A stretch of 64,000 nucleotides of DNA, from positions 1 to 64,000 of the forward strand of contig JANVCC010000072.1 in assembly GCA_025345505.1 (NCBI GenBank), given 5' to 3'. The notes under the pieces are model-generated. The model had not been told where the DNA came from. It saw nothing but the letters and a program-made list of their open reading frames with translations, and did no database searches. Below are positions 31,207 to 43,650 of this stretch, one piece after another. This DNA is from Todiramphus chloris collaris. Lineage: Eukaryota > Chordata > Aves > Coraciiformes > Alcedinidae. A program made the position numbers and the translations under genes. Position 1 is the stretch's first letter. Each line of letters opens with the position of its first letter.

Positions 31207-32683
31207 GCAGCCAAATGCAATCAGCCTATTTGCATCTATAACTGTGATTTATTTAGCAATGCTTTTTTTGGGGAGACTTTTTTCTTTCCTAAAGCCACTT
31301 TCAAAGTAATTTCATCACAGTGCATAAAAAGCATTATAATGGTGTCTACTTTATTAGTCAACAGAACACTGAGAGATAGAAATGTACATGTAAATGTATA
31401 CGTGTGCTCACAGAATATTTTAGTTGGACATTTGTGAAGTGGCTCCTTCAGCTTGACTAGTGATTTGTTCTGTGGTGGCAGCACAAGGCAAGAACGTCTG
31501 TTCCTGAAGTTGAACTGCTTACTTATTGATGCTGTTCTTTCAATAGATTTGGGAATTCAGAATATTAATCATGAGTATTAATCCTGCTCTTTCTGACTAC
31601 AGAAACTGTTGAATTAAAAGTGGGAAACCGTTGCTGTGTTTAGTGCCTACCACACGTAACTAAACAGGTGTGAATGTTTATGGTCAGCATATAATACTAT
31701 GTACATTAATATATGCAAATAGATGTTCTTCACATACAAATCTTTCACATCTGTTATCTATCACACTTCTCTTGGATGAGGACTCGGTATTTTTCTTTAA
31801 AATTAATTTTCTGGGATCATTAATTGTAATAGAGTCTCCGGTTTTTTTCTTCAAAATTTCTGGTTTCTGTGAATGTGGAGAAAGATCTTGACAACACGGA
31901 TCAAAGGCTCTGTACGAGTACCACAAAATCCCCAAAATGGCAAATAAAATGAACGTTATAAATAAGTGTTTTAAAGGCATGTAAAAATTAAACAGTCTCT
32001 ATTTTGGGGGAGGGCTGACTTGCCCATCTCTCACCACTGACTGAGAGGTGGCAGTGCTGATTTGCAGCGGTTCATTACCGTCCAGAAACTGAACGGTGCT
32101 TTCAGAACGCCCGAGTGTTCTCAGTAACTGCAGACACTGCGCATCAGAACTTCAACAGACCTTGTTTTGTAGGCTCCAAGAAACCAGCTGCACGTCCTGC
32201 TTCTCCAGAGGGATCCCAGAAGCTACTGGCAGGAGGATTAAAAGGCAGAAAGGCCCATGGAACCTGTAGGCTCTGTTATGTCAACAGGAATAACAGGGTA
32301 GCAGGGTCTGCTCTTAACAGCCTGGGCCAACACAGGCGCTGCGCACTTCTCAGAGTGGCCCTTTTGTTTTCAGTGTGCTAAACTGTGCCTCTCTTGAAAG
32401 AATGATCATGTGGAGGGCACGTGTCAGATGCAGAGTTTTATTTTGCTATGATTGCATTGGACAGTGGAAGAAGATGCCATGGGACAGCTGATCCCTAGAG
32501 GAGGAAAACTGCTAGGCTGCAGCTAGCAGCTTGATGAACTAACTGCATATGAAGGAGGATATCAAGAAAAGTATCAAGATATCTGCTGTTTGCTTATTTT
32601 TTTGTATTAACAAAAGCATAAGAGAAAAGTTAGTGAAGATTTGTGGTCCTACAAGAATCAACCGATAAAAATTCAACCACATC
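31207..32683. repeat. 1477-bp direct repeat, copy 2
   Basis: The second copy of 152-1628. Left flank ends ..tcattcagttgt and right flank starts tgttgttaccc; the shared gttgt is too weak to call a target-site duplication. It lies 2.2 kb right of the CpG island, whereas copy 1 is fused directly to a CpG-island fragment. It has no LTR ends, poly-A tail or terminal inverted repeat. Confidence 0.95.
31684..31980 (-). CDS. Unrecognised ORF, possible type II membrane protein start (copy 2)
   Basis: Identical translation to the ORF at 629-925. Downstream on the minus strand lie an LTR and the CpG island, where I see no continuation exon. If coding at all, at most one copy is likely to sit in its native gene. 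Confidence 0.22.
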   Translation of the reverse strand: MPLKHLFITFILFAILGILWYSYRAFDPCCQDLSPHSQKPEILKKKTGDSITINDPRKLILKKNTESSSKRSVIDNRCERFVCEEHLFAYINVHSIIC

Positions 32684-35600
32684 TGTTGTTACCCAGAACA
32701 GCAAAAGTTTTATAACCTATGTACACATACACTTAGTAGTAGGCAGTTGTTTTAAAAACACACATAATTTCTCTTGTGTGTTTTTATACATGCACAGGGA
32801 AAGAGACTCATGCATTTAATGGTTGATACTAATATCCTGGAAGAGCTCAATTTGATCTGAGAGACTGAAATTTTTCTAAAGGTGAGGTATGGCTGATTTA
32901 CAGGGCATCAGAATTAAGTTTCCTATTTAGACTGCCATTTAAATTTGAATTTATTTACAAGAAAAGAATATTAGTATTTCTATAGCTTTTAAGTTAGTAT
33001 CGGTCAAAAGTCACTTCACTCTGTTCTTCTAGGTGATAGTGTCTATCTACTAGCTTGTAACAATGACCTATCAAGACAGCAGTCACTCTAACTTCAGCAT
33101 GTATTGATCTTTCTGCATTATGTAATGTGTGATCTCCATTATTTTGTTTTTCTATGTGCATGTGTATCAGGGTTTTAAAAGCTTGGTACAGTAAATATGC
33201 TTCACAGCCCTCTGTCTTTACACCTGTTTGTATACCACAAGACAGAAAATGCTTCAGGTCACATCCAGCAGATGTTGTAACTTGTGGAAAAGGACAGGGA
33301 GAACTGCAGCTTCTTTGCAGTTCACATGCCCCATTCCCTCGGGAAGCAGGACAAGGAAGTGACAGAGGAATACCCTTAGTCCTGTCCTAAAACAGAGACT
33401 GAAGCATAAACATACCTATAGCATAGAGATCATCTGTCTGTTAAAGACAGTGAAAATGTAAGAACACAATTCTCTCCTTCACTGCGTGGAACTGCAATTT
33501 CTTGCCATGCAAATTAGCACGAGATAACCAAGACAGGACAGCAAAGCGATCTGAGAAATAACAGTTTAAAGGAATATAGAAGAAAGTCTAGGACTGGAAG
33601 TTTAGTCTGTGCGCTTAGTGCCTGCCTTTCCTCGGCCAGAAACAGCAGTTTGATCCAGTTAGTGAAATAACTCCTGCCTGGGCAGGGACTCCTTGAAATG
33701 GAAACTAATTGCCAGAAGCAGGAAGGCTCTGGTGCTAAAGACTTGCTCTGGGGTGCACCAAAGGAAAATTAATGCATCGTGGGGCTTGGCTCAGCACTGC
33801 CTACGAGGGATTACCCTGCTAAAAGAAGCCAGAAACTGTACAGTTTATGCTCCAGCATACTCATCATTTACTTACTCTCAGTTTGCCACTCCATTGTAGT
33901 ACTGGATCCATCGTGGCAGCTGTTCATGCAGCTTGGGTTGTTCTGGCCAAGAAGGTTGTTTTTCTCACCCAAATGCTTTGGATGTTATCCTGTAATTTAC
34001 TGTGTGCCTCTTAAACACTGACAAAGGTAGGAAAAAAGAAAAGGTCACCAAACAGTAAATGACCATACGGAGCAGGGGCAGGCTAGAAACTAAAGAATTA
34101 TTGCTTTTATTAACCAAACATAGGATTAAATTAAAACAGAACAAAAATAAGAGCAAAAATAGCGCCTAGAAAACCTATTCTGAAACTGAAGCCCTACAAC
34201 CAATCCAGGAATTTAAATTAATTTGATTTTTTTTAAATATGCAAAACTCTCTTTTTCCATATATAGGGAAAAGAAATTTACTGCCTACAAAGTGAACAGG
34301 CAGTACATTATTGACATTATTGAGAATAAGCACAGAATGTAGCCTTGAACTGGCAAAAACTAAAGACTTTAAATTCATCTTACTAAAAATAAAAAAGAAA
34401 CACAGAAATCAGATCAAGTTCTCATTTTTCTGTAGGAAACAATGTTTGTTAATCAGTCTCTTCTCTGAGCATATGCTTGCAGTGGCATTTGGCCACACAA
34501 GGTAGTTACAGGTATTCCTTTGTTTTCATTTATAAATCTTACTTTATAGGGCTTTAAAAGTATTACAGTAATAATATGGCTTGGTCTGGAACAAATTCAT
34601 ATGAGTATATTGTGTTTCTGTTATATATTGTTCTATTGCAGCTTACATTACAAGTTTAAAAAAATCTGTATTTTGAGATAAATTTTCTACAAAGAGCTGT
34701 AATCTAGATTTAATGCTTACCATAAAAGTGTAGTGAAATTTGCACAAAAAACTCTTTGTTTATATAAGATGTAGCAAAAAAAAGACATTTTTCCTCCACA
34801 GTTTAGCATACCATTTCCTTTCCTCGAAGGTTGTAAATAGAAAGAAGATTTTTCGACAAGTATTTAGCTTTTTGTGCCTTTAACTGCCACTGACAAAACC
34901 AAGGTTTATGAGAAACCTGAATATTTCTAGAATAGTCTTTTTAAGAACATATTAACTGCAGTTTAATCAACAAATGTAACTCTTCTTCAGTTTTATTTAG
35001 TTTTTAAGCCAAAGTTTTTAATCGAGCACAAAAGCATTTAGGAAGTGGAGATTTTGAAGGAAGCCTCCTCAGCCATTCTTCACAGAAATCTATTACTGGG
35101 ATATCAATTTCAATGCAAAATCATCATGTGAACTGCTGGCACTGTCCCTCGACCCCCCACCCCCAAGCAGGGGTAGATGTGCACATCAAGCATGTGTTGC
35201 CCTGGGTCAGGAATTTGTTGTTCAGTCTGATCTCACTCTTGGAAAGCGACTTCCAGGGACTCCAGTGGTATCAGGGTAAGTAAATTCTACCTTTTGATGT
35301 CTTGAATCCAAGCAAAGTTAGCCATATGGCTGTTGTTGAAACTGTATTATAGATAGTTGTACTAAACAGAAAATATTATATCTTTCTAGTCAAAAAAATA
35401 TCCAAAAGAAGTGGTTGTCTTAATTTAAGCATATATTCCTCATCAATTTAGAACAGATTATAGACTTAGGAGAATGACAGAGATTCCATAAATAATAATG
35501 AAATAGGAAACTCAGGGTTCAGTCAACTCACATAAATATCTCATTAAATCAGCTCACACCAAGGCTTTCCTTCTAGCCAAGATTAGAATCCACAGCTATT

Positions 35601-38600
35601 TGAGAATTCCATTCAAGCTTTCTAGCTCAGCCAGCTGCTGCGCTTACAAGTACAAAACTCAAAGCAGATAATCCTAGTAGAGAAATAAAATGAATTTCAC
35701 CAATACAAACATTTAAATTTTACATTTTGCCGTTTTCCTCTGCCTACTCTCAGAAATCAAATCAGTATTAGAAACAGTCCAGTACATTTAATGCTGGATT
35801 AAAAAAAAACATGAGCTGTTTTGGGCCTAACGAGATTATAAATCGTGGTCCTGTAATACCGTCAGTTCTGTCAGCGCTGGGAGTTCTTGCCCCTGTCACT
35901 GTGCTCACGGCTGGCTACTGTCACAGGCAGGCTACTTCTCTGGCTGTAGAGCAGGGAGGGCAGTGCCACAGCCAGCACAGTGCCATGCCGTCTCTGCGTG
36001 ACAAACCTTGCTTTTCCCACGTGCAGTGAAGCATGACACTGAATTCTCCACCCTCTTGACCTATTCTGTCTTCTTAATGCTAAAACCATAGGAGAATTCA
36101 ATAGTTTGACAAAGCCTGAAGGAGAGGAGGCAACAATATTCTATAATTCATCAGGTAGGAAACTATGGAAGGCTTTCGGTTACTGTCTCCCAAAATGAGA
36201 CACATCCCAAACTTCCAGTTTCGATTTCTAAAAAAACAATTGACATTTTTTTTTCAAGGCAATTGCACTACATTTTTTTGTTTTAAACTACACTGAAACA
36301 GAAGGGCTGCAGAGTGGTTTTGTTCTGGTTTAATGACATTGTTTTAAAATCACTATATTTAACAGATTATATTTTTTGCTTTTTACTTAAAAAAAAAAAA
36401 AAAAAAAAGATGGAAAGGTTTATTCTCATTCATTTTTACTTTGGTAACCTGGAACAAGCATTCTGGTTAAGCTTCTGGCCACAGATAGGCTACCAGAACT
36501 ATATAGTGTCTTACGACTGCACCGTTTCTGCCTTTGCAAAGTTAATCACAGTATGTTTGTACATCTGGGGTTTTCTTATCAATAGTAGTTGCTACACTAT
36601 GCTTTCCAAATTTGGAAAGAAAGATCCATTTGTAGGGTTATATCCTCTCTCCATTAACAGCCACAAGACACGCTACTTTGCTGCAGGCTTACTAGTCAAA
36701 TGAAGTCTATTGCATTTCACCTCTGATACTGGTGACAGGACATTATTAAACAAAACTGGAAGCATTTTGAATAGAAATGCAGATCCTGTCAATTTTTCAG
36801 GAAACCTACAGCATCTGTTCTGTTCAGCAATATGTAAATGGAACCACTTTACTGTTTTTCTAATCAGGATAGAATTGATGAATCTGGGAACGGTTCTAGT
36901 GTCAGCACTGGGGGAGGGGAGACAGCAGGGACACGGCAGCACGTACAGCGATGAGTGTCTCATCAGCCTTGGCAGGGCCGGTGAAGAGGGCTGACGGTAA
37001 GAGATTAATGCCGAACAGCAATGAGAAATGTAGCTGGGTTATTTTTGAGGAGAATCTAAGCTATTTCATAGGATGCACTGATAATTTTGTTTTGTGCTGT
37101 GCATGCGTTTTTTTAACAATTTTGCTTAGCTCCATTAGCTTCCTAGTGTTTAGACAATCTAAATGGAACATTTCAGTACAACAGCTAAGTGTCATTTATT
37201 CATTTGCAATTTAAAAATACAAAAATTAAGATTGCCCTTGTAGTTCTTGTTTCTTAGTCCTTTTGGCCCTTGAGGGGGGTGGATTTAATTCCGAAGTTTA
37301 TATTGCCTCCCCATTTTCTTGGGCCACGCAGCATGTCCCTGGGTGCTGTCAAACTCAGGGCATTTTGTTCAGGAACTCCTAGCTCCCTCAGTCACAGAGG
37401 ACACTGCTGATGGAGGGAACTTGTGGAGATCACAAATGTGCTCTTAATGTCAGAGAGGAATGTCTTGCTTCTACGGGTTTTCAGCTCTCATTCTCCGATA
37501 CAGGGTAGACTGATGCAGACAGTGCTGGCGTCAAAAGGGTAAGCCCAGAAGCCCGGCTTATAGCTCAGGTGCTGTCCATCCTTATCCTTTTGCTGTGAAG
37601 TCAGGTGGATAACAAGCAGGAGTTCTAAAAGCATCTTCTCTGTTTTGTATCACTGTCCCTCTCCCAGCTGCTTCTTTACTAGTAACACTCCATTTTACTT
37701 TTTTATTTGTGTCACAGTGGCCAGCTGCCAACAAAACAGTTTGCAGTAGTGGAGCCAGGTCTTTCCTTCTTCCAGAGACAGTGCAAGGAGGAGTTAGTGG
37801 AAAATAATGTGTCTTTTTCTGCACCTCCAGAATACAGCTACCCATTTGACCAGATCAGAGGAAACAGCTATCCAGGAAACAGATAAGAGATTTTTAGCTG
37901 ACTACTTCTAACAAACATCTGCTGAGAGCACAGATGTAATTTTTTTTCCAAGTCTCCTAACTCAGCTGTTATTTCAGCTCACCTTCACAGGACTTGAAAA
38001 CATGCTTGATTTAACACTAGTGGATCCTGCCAAACTGGTCCAAAGCATGTGGCAGGGATAGACGAAATTTTCTGGCTAAGTGGGGTTTTTTTTTTTTAAG
38101 CACAAACAAACATTTTTTCCCCTGTTCTCATTCCTAGAAAATCAGTACTATTTTAACTGAAACGGCACAGAAAATATACCTGGGATGGAAAGTTTTTATA
38201 CGAAAGATTAATGTTTGATGCTAAAAAACAGAAATAGGAGACAAAGATCAGAGAATGGAAGTGTTAGGCAAGTTAAATATTTTTCAAAGCACCCTTTCTA
38301 GTTGATTAACCTTAACGATCAAAGCAAGAGGGTGCATTTAGGTTAAAAGGACTGTTTCCTTACTTCTAAATAAGAAAGATATGCCAAGTGTAAGTAGAAC
38401 TGTAGACTCTTTCAACCCTCTTCAGCACTAATTAGAGCTAGCCGAGTAAATTTTGATGGAGGTAAAATAAATAACAGAATGCCAGTTTGTCAGACTGAAG
38501 ATTTCTGAAGGGATGAATCAGGGTGATTGCATTTCACTGCAATACAGAAGAGAGAGCTCTGGTGAAAACCTGCATGGCTCATCTGGTGGGGGTTCCTTGT

Positions 38601-41600
38601 CGCACAGTCAGCTCGGGGCGAGAGGCTCCAAGCTTGCAGAGCTTCCAGGGAGGTGCATTACACCTTTCAAATTGATGTTTAGTACACTTCCTGTTATTAA
38701 AGATTCATTTCTTCAAAGTACTCAATGTTTTATCTCTCTAAATGGTTAGAAATTCTGTTCAGTATGTTGCAAAGGCATCCCTTAGGCAAGAATTCAAAGT
38801 ATTTCAAAAGTTTAACTTGAGGAACTGGCAGATACTGCACACAGTAGTATCTGTTACAGATAGAAAATTTAACATATTAGAAGAAAACTATGATAATCAC
38901 ATTACAAAAATAGAGGATCCAAAATACTCCAGTAATACTACATAGGCAAAATTTTGGAGGCAAATAAAAATCAATTTCTCTATTTCATATCTAGGTGACT
39001 ATTTTATTTTTTAAAACTAACTGCAAGAATGTCAGGAAAGATGTATTACACATGGGTAAGAGGCTCTATTAAAGAACAGTGAAAGTTTAAAGATGATATT
39101 TTGGAAATACTATAAATTCAGTCTGATCTTTTTGTGAAGGTAACATGCTTTGTGTCATTTGGCCCAGACCTGTAAACCTGCTAGCACCTTCTTTCTCACG
39201 CAGTGTACCTCAAATCAGTCTTGAAATTCCATCAGGCACATAATTTTCCCTAGGAAATATTGCAAGAAAAGGTAAGAAACATGCCCTCAGAGGTGTTTTT
39301 CTAACCTTAGCCCCAACCTCTCCCTGAATATTTTTTTAAAACACTAAACAAGACTTTTAAAGTTAAGTAAGCTAGAACTATATACGTAGCATTATAAATT
39401 GGGATGAAGCTATGCAAAAGAGATAGTATTAAATTTACTTTGAAATAAATGTTCTCCATTACAAGATAACAGTTATTGGATAAAACCATAACATTCAACC
39501 ATGTGTCTCATCCAATTTTATCTTTTATCTGGTATTTACATAAGTGTGAAACCCCATTTAACGATAATTTTGCCAAGTCATTGCAGTGACATACATACAA
39601 CTTGTGACCTGGATCAGGAATTTCCCATCCATACTGTCATGTGTGCTACTTTTGTTCACGAGATTTAGTTGAACACACTTGCTATTAATGTTAGAAAGGA
39701 ACCGTAAAAACAGATCTACAGATCCAGATCCAAAATCTCTTGAGCTCAATGCCCTTTTATTCTGAAGGCAGCCAAGGATGAATGCCTACAGCTGACTATA
39801 AAAGCAGAAATGGTACAGGGATATCTCCCTGGTAGACTTCTCCAGATTCCAGTGAAGTGTAACATGATGAGTTGCTAGCTAATCAGGCTAACAAGTAGCT
39901 TTATTATTCTAAAATAAAAGCCCTTTTGTGGTTAAGGCTGCAGGAAACTGAGCCTAGATACTCTTTTCTTGTTGGCTCAAATAACCATAACAAAATCTTG
40001 CAAATAACTTAAATCTGATTAAGTTTCTCTCTCCTCTCTCCTTCCTGATCTCCAGCCTTTTGTTCCTTCACCTTCAGGCAATCTGCTGCACATCGACTGT
40101 ACCAGTAAAATCACTGAAGGAAATCTGAATTAAGGAAGCACTTTTAAAGTTATTTTCAAGTATAGGAATGAACACAATCGGAAGGCTGAGGAATGGGAAC
40201 AATTTAATCTGATAAAGCTACTGAGATAAACATGGTTTGTAACTCCACTATGAAGAAAATAATTCTATCTCCCTTCTTACCAAAGATGAGAGTCTGGCTT
40301 TTGAACATTGCACAGAATAGATAAACAGCACACTGACTTTCCAAAAGTGTTTGTATTTGCCACACCCTGCCAGTTTGATAATCACTACCTTTGAATAGTT
40401 TACTGATGTTTCTGAAGCTTACTTGGAAGAACATTCCACAGACATTTTTAGAGGACATACTGCATTCAGTGCATAATTTATTTGGTTTTTTCCCCTGTCA
40501 GAAAATGCAGTCAATTGATCTAACATGACAAATCCTCTTTGCCACTACTCACCTATTTATTAGTCAATTCTTAGGTAGTTACAGGGATTTTCTAGCACTT
40601 GATGTTAAGGTGCTGCCTTGGGTTTCCCTCTGTAAAGGCATACGTTATTTGAAAGACAGAGGCAAATACTGCTCATCATCCATTTCCCAGCAGTAACCAC
40701 TAAGGGCTCCAGGGTTGCTTCAGCATCTTCTCTACACACTTCATGGTGAATTTCATATCAGGCTGATTTGAAACCTCTAGCTTCTTTGAACATGCTACTT
40801 GTGACAAAGATCTGCTAATCTTTTCTCAGAAACACTATTCTCTAGTCTTTATTTTTAAAGGACAACGTATCAACATGTATGACAGGTAAAAACTAACAAA
40901 AAAAAAATCAGTAAAACACTCATCACTAGGTTCATAATTAAAAAATAAAACAAAGTTTAAGGTTTGAAGTGTTTCCTTGTTAGCAACACTCAGTTTGTAT
41001 AAAAACTCCTTGGTGGGAAGGAGGGGCAGGAGAGTAGCCCTTCGTTGTGAATTCAAATAACTCCTTCCCCCATCTAACACAAAAATAATGCATTGAAGAA
41101 AATACTATTAAAAGCGAACGAAATAAATTATTATAAAAGCTGAAAGTTCTTCTAGTGGTCCATATGCACAAGACAGGGCTTTTTTTTAACTTACAAGTTT
41201 AATAGATTGAGATGCAGTCCAGCACAGAACATCATGACTGTCTACAAACAAGCCTGCTCCACAAACAGACAGATCTACTCCAGTCCCTTTTCTAGGCTCT
41301 CCAGATTCTGCCATTCTCTTACACAGTTTAAACATGACTCTTATGTCCTCAGAAATGGCTGAAATGTTATGACAATACATTCCACATTTTATAGTAATAA
41401 CCACAATAGTTCAATTTGCAAAAGGAAGCAATAGCAAGTATCATGCTCTTACCCTGATCCAGACCAAAATAAATTACTTTGTCCGTGTATCTTCCCTTCT
41501 GCCCAAAAAGGTTGAGAAAAAAAAGGAAGAACTCAAGAGAGGAAATAAAGTACACCTTAACACAGGGGGGAAAAAAAAAGTACAAATTCCTTTGATTCAT

Positions 41601-42065
41601 TAATATAACAGTACACACAGGCTTTACACCCTCACTTAAATTACAACAGCAGTGGAAGATTTTCTGTACTGCCCCAGACTATTTCAGGATTTTGAAATAC
41701 AAGACAACTGGAAAGAGCAGTTAAAGGTTTAAGATGCAAATGAGCACAGTAAATCCTTGAAGGGATGTAAACAGCATTAGGAAGAGGGTATATTAGCATA
41801 TTCCCTAAATAAGCCATTGACTAAAAAGCACATAATCCCAGCAGTGGTCTCATCCCTTCTTTACTTCCACATTATTCCCAAAACATCAAGAGAACACCCA
41901 TTTATTCTTGCTCTCTTATATTCCTGTGACTGCCATTCGGCAAAAAATGCAGAGCTCGGCTCTGCTGCACAATACCTTTGTTTCTCCTGTGTCATACTGG
42001 GAAATTCTTCCACTTGTGTGTCTTTGTATATAAATTACAAAATATATTAAGTTTGAATAATAATC
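32684..42065. other. Intergenic region between C8orf88 promoter and PIP4P2 3' end
   Basis: About 9.4 kb with no recognisable exon, LTR or CR1. There is a poly-A run at 36389-36408 and a somewhat GC-richer stretch at 37260-37560. Short ORFs here have no family signature. Confidence 0.6.
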
Positions 42066-43506
42066 TTTATTCCTTTATTAGTTTATTTGTAAAAGGTACA
42101 TTGTAATCCTGAGCTACTGCTTTTATACATTTAGCATCATACAAAGACAGATCATTTACATTTTGATCACTTACATTTATTGTGCTCCAAAATCCTTATC
42201 TGAGTATAATTTTTGTCCTAGCAGGAACATAGATAACTTAAATTACATGTATCCCTGAAACATCCACATTAATTTACCCATCTGACCCCATTTATCTAAA
42301 TTACTAGTCATCTAAATCACTCAGGACATTCCTTCCAAATTTAGCAAAAACTTGTTTAAAACTATAAAGATGGGCAGTGCAAGAACTGGTCCCTCACTCC
42401 TTTGTGAATACATCATTAGAAAAAGCTTTCTGTTTCCGTATTCTCCTAGCAAGTCAGTGCTAAATTGACTAAATATACTTCGATGGAATGATCCAAGTAA
42501 TAGTTTACTCATTTTCTTATTACAGCAGGTAATGTGAATTTACAGTGTCTCCCTTTGCAGTGACCAGTGCATAACTCTCCCAAACAGGGAAAGTCTGACA
42601 TGGTCAGAGGAAGGTTAAAAGGCAACCCATCACCATCTTATTGTCACCTACATGACACTGAAGTATTATGAAATAAGTCATATGAAATGCTTCCCTTAGA
42701 CCCTGTAAAGGAACTTCTATGAATAACCAGAGTTAAGTTCCATAATCCGAGCATGGCTTTTAGAATTTGCCAGTTAGAAAAAAAAAAACCCAAACCCAAA
42801 ACACAACAAAACCAAACAGCTAAGTCCCAGGATCCTTGAGAAGAAAGCATTTTTCCCTAACTGAAATCCAATCCTGGATACATGGAAATTTAACTGGGCT
42901 ACCAAAATAGCATCTCTCTACCTGAAAAATCTCAAAACATACAGTGTTTACAAATGTCTCTCTAGCAACAGTGTCAGTCTTTTAAAGTACACTCAGATCT
43001 TTCATTTCCTGAATAAGGTCACTACATTCTTAGGCAAAAGATACAGTAAGCAGTTCAAGCAAAATGCTTATTGCTTAGGTTTTAAAGCAAGCCACTTTAA
43101 TGGAATTTTAGTTAAAATGTTAAGTACAAATGTGAAGCTACTGTAGAAACACTTATAAACACTCTTGCTTTTGAATTCTTACTGATCACCTAGAAAAATG
43201 GCAGACAGATTTTAACATAACAAAGGAAATGTAAAACTTAATACTGTCTGTTGAAATAAAATTCAACACCTATAAAGACAGAGTTATGAACATGTAAACA
43301 CAGCTTTAGTATTCAGAGCTAGGGAATCTAGCAGCAAAACAAACTATTTGCATATTATGTAGTGCAATGAACATTTGTTCTTAGAGACCCCCAGTCTTAA
43401 AACTACTTTGAACAGAATGGAATCCTTACAGGAAAGGTTTTAAAAGTGTCCAAGATGTAATATCCAGAATTACTAGATGTTCATCCACTATAATCTAACA
43501 ATTTCT
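42066..43506 (-). other. PIP4P2: Probable PIP4P2 3' UTR with clustered AATAAA
   Basis: Non-coding sequence after the stop. On the minus strand three AATAAA signals fall within 22 bases (42087-42082, 42079-42074, 42071-42066), about 1.4 kb after the stop codon. This is the strongest polyadenylation cluster downstream of the gene; use of it is inferred. Confidence 0.4.
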
Positions 43507-43650
43507 CTATGCAAAACTGTGCTCTGGATAACTGACTTTAATGGCTCCCCAGTAGCAGGCTCGAATGAGGCAGATTAAACCTAAGAGATAAGCGATAGCC
43601 CAAGAAACGTATGTTGCGTGAAATCGTCTTGCAAAATCCTGTGTACCAAC
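43507..43650 (-). CDS. PIP4P2: PIP4P2 exon 7, second transmembrane helix and C-terminus
   Basis: Acceptor ..cttttttag just right of 43650. The coding part is [47 protein letters not shown] and TAG (43507-43509). It contains the second transmembrane helix and the conserved YPEHSFA end. The 3' UTR continues to lower coordinates. Confidence 0.95.
   Translation of the reverse strand, partial: VGTQDFARRFHATYVSWAIAYLLGLICLIRACYWGAIKVSYPEHSFA

Noticed and set aside
32115-32381. 88-codon plus-strand ORF in the repeat (also 1060-1326)
   Set aside because: No signature; one residue differs between copies (Cys/Arg); likely chance.
36314-36703. 129-codon plus-strand ORF
   Set aside because: Runs through a poly-A tract read as poly-Lys; no recognised domain.
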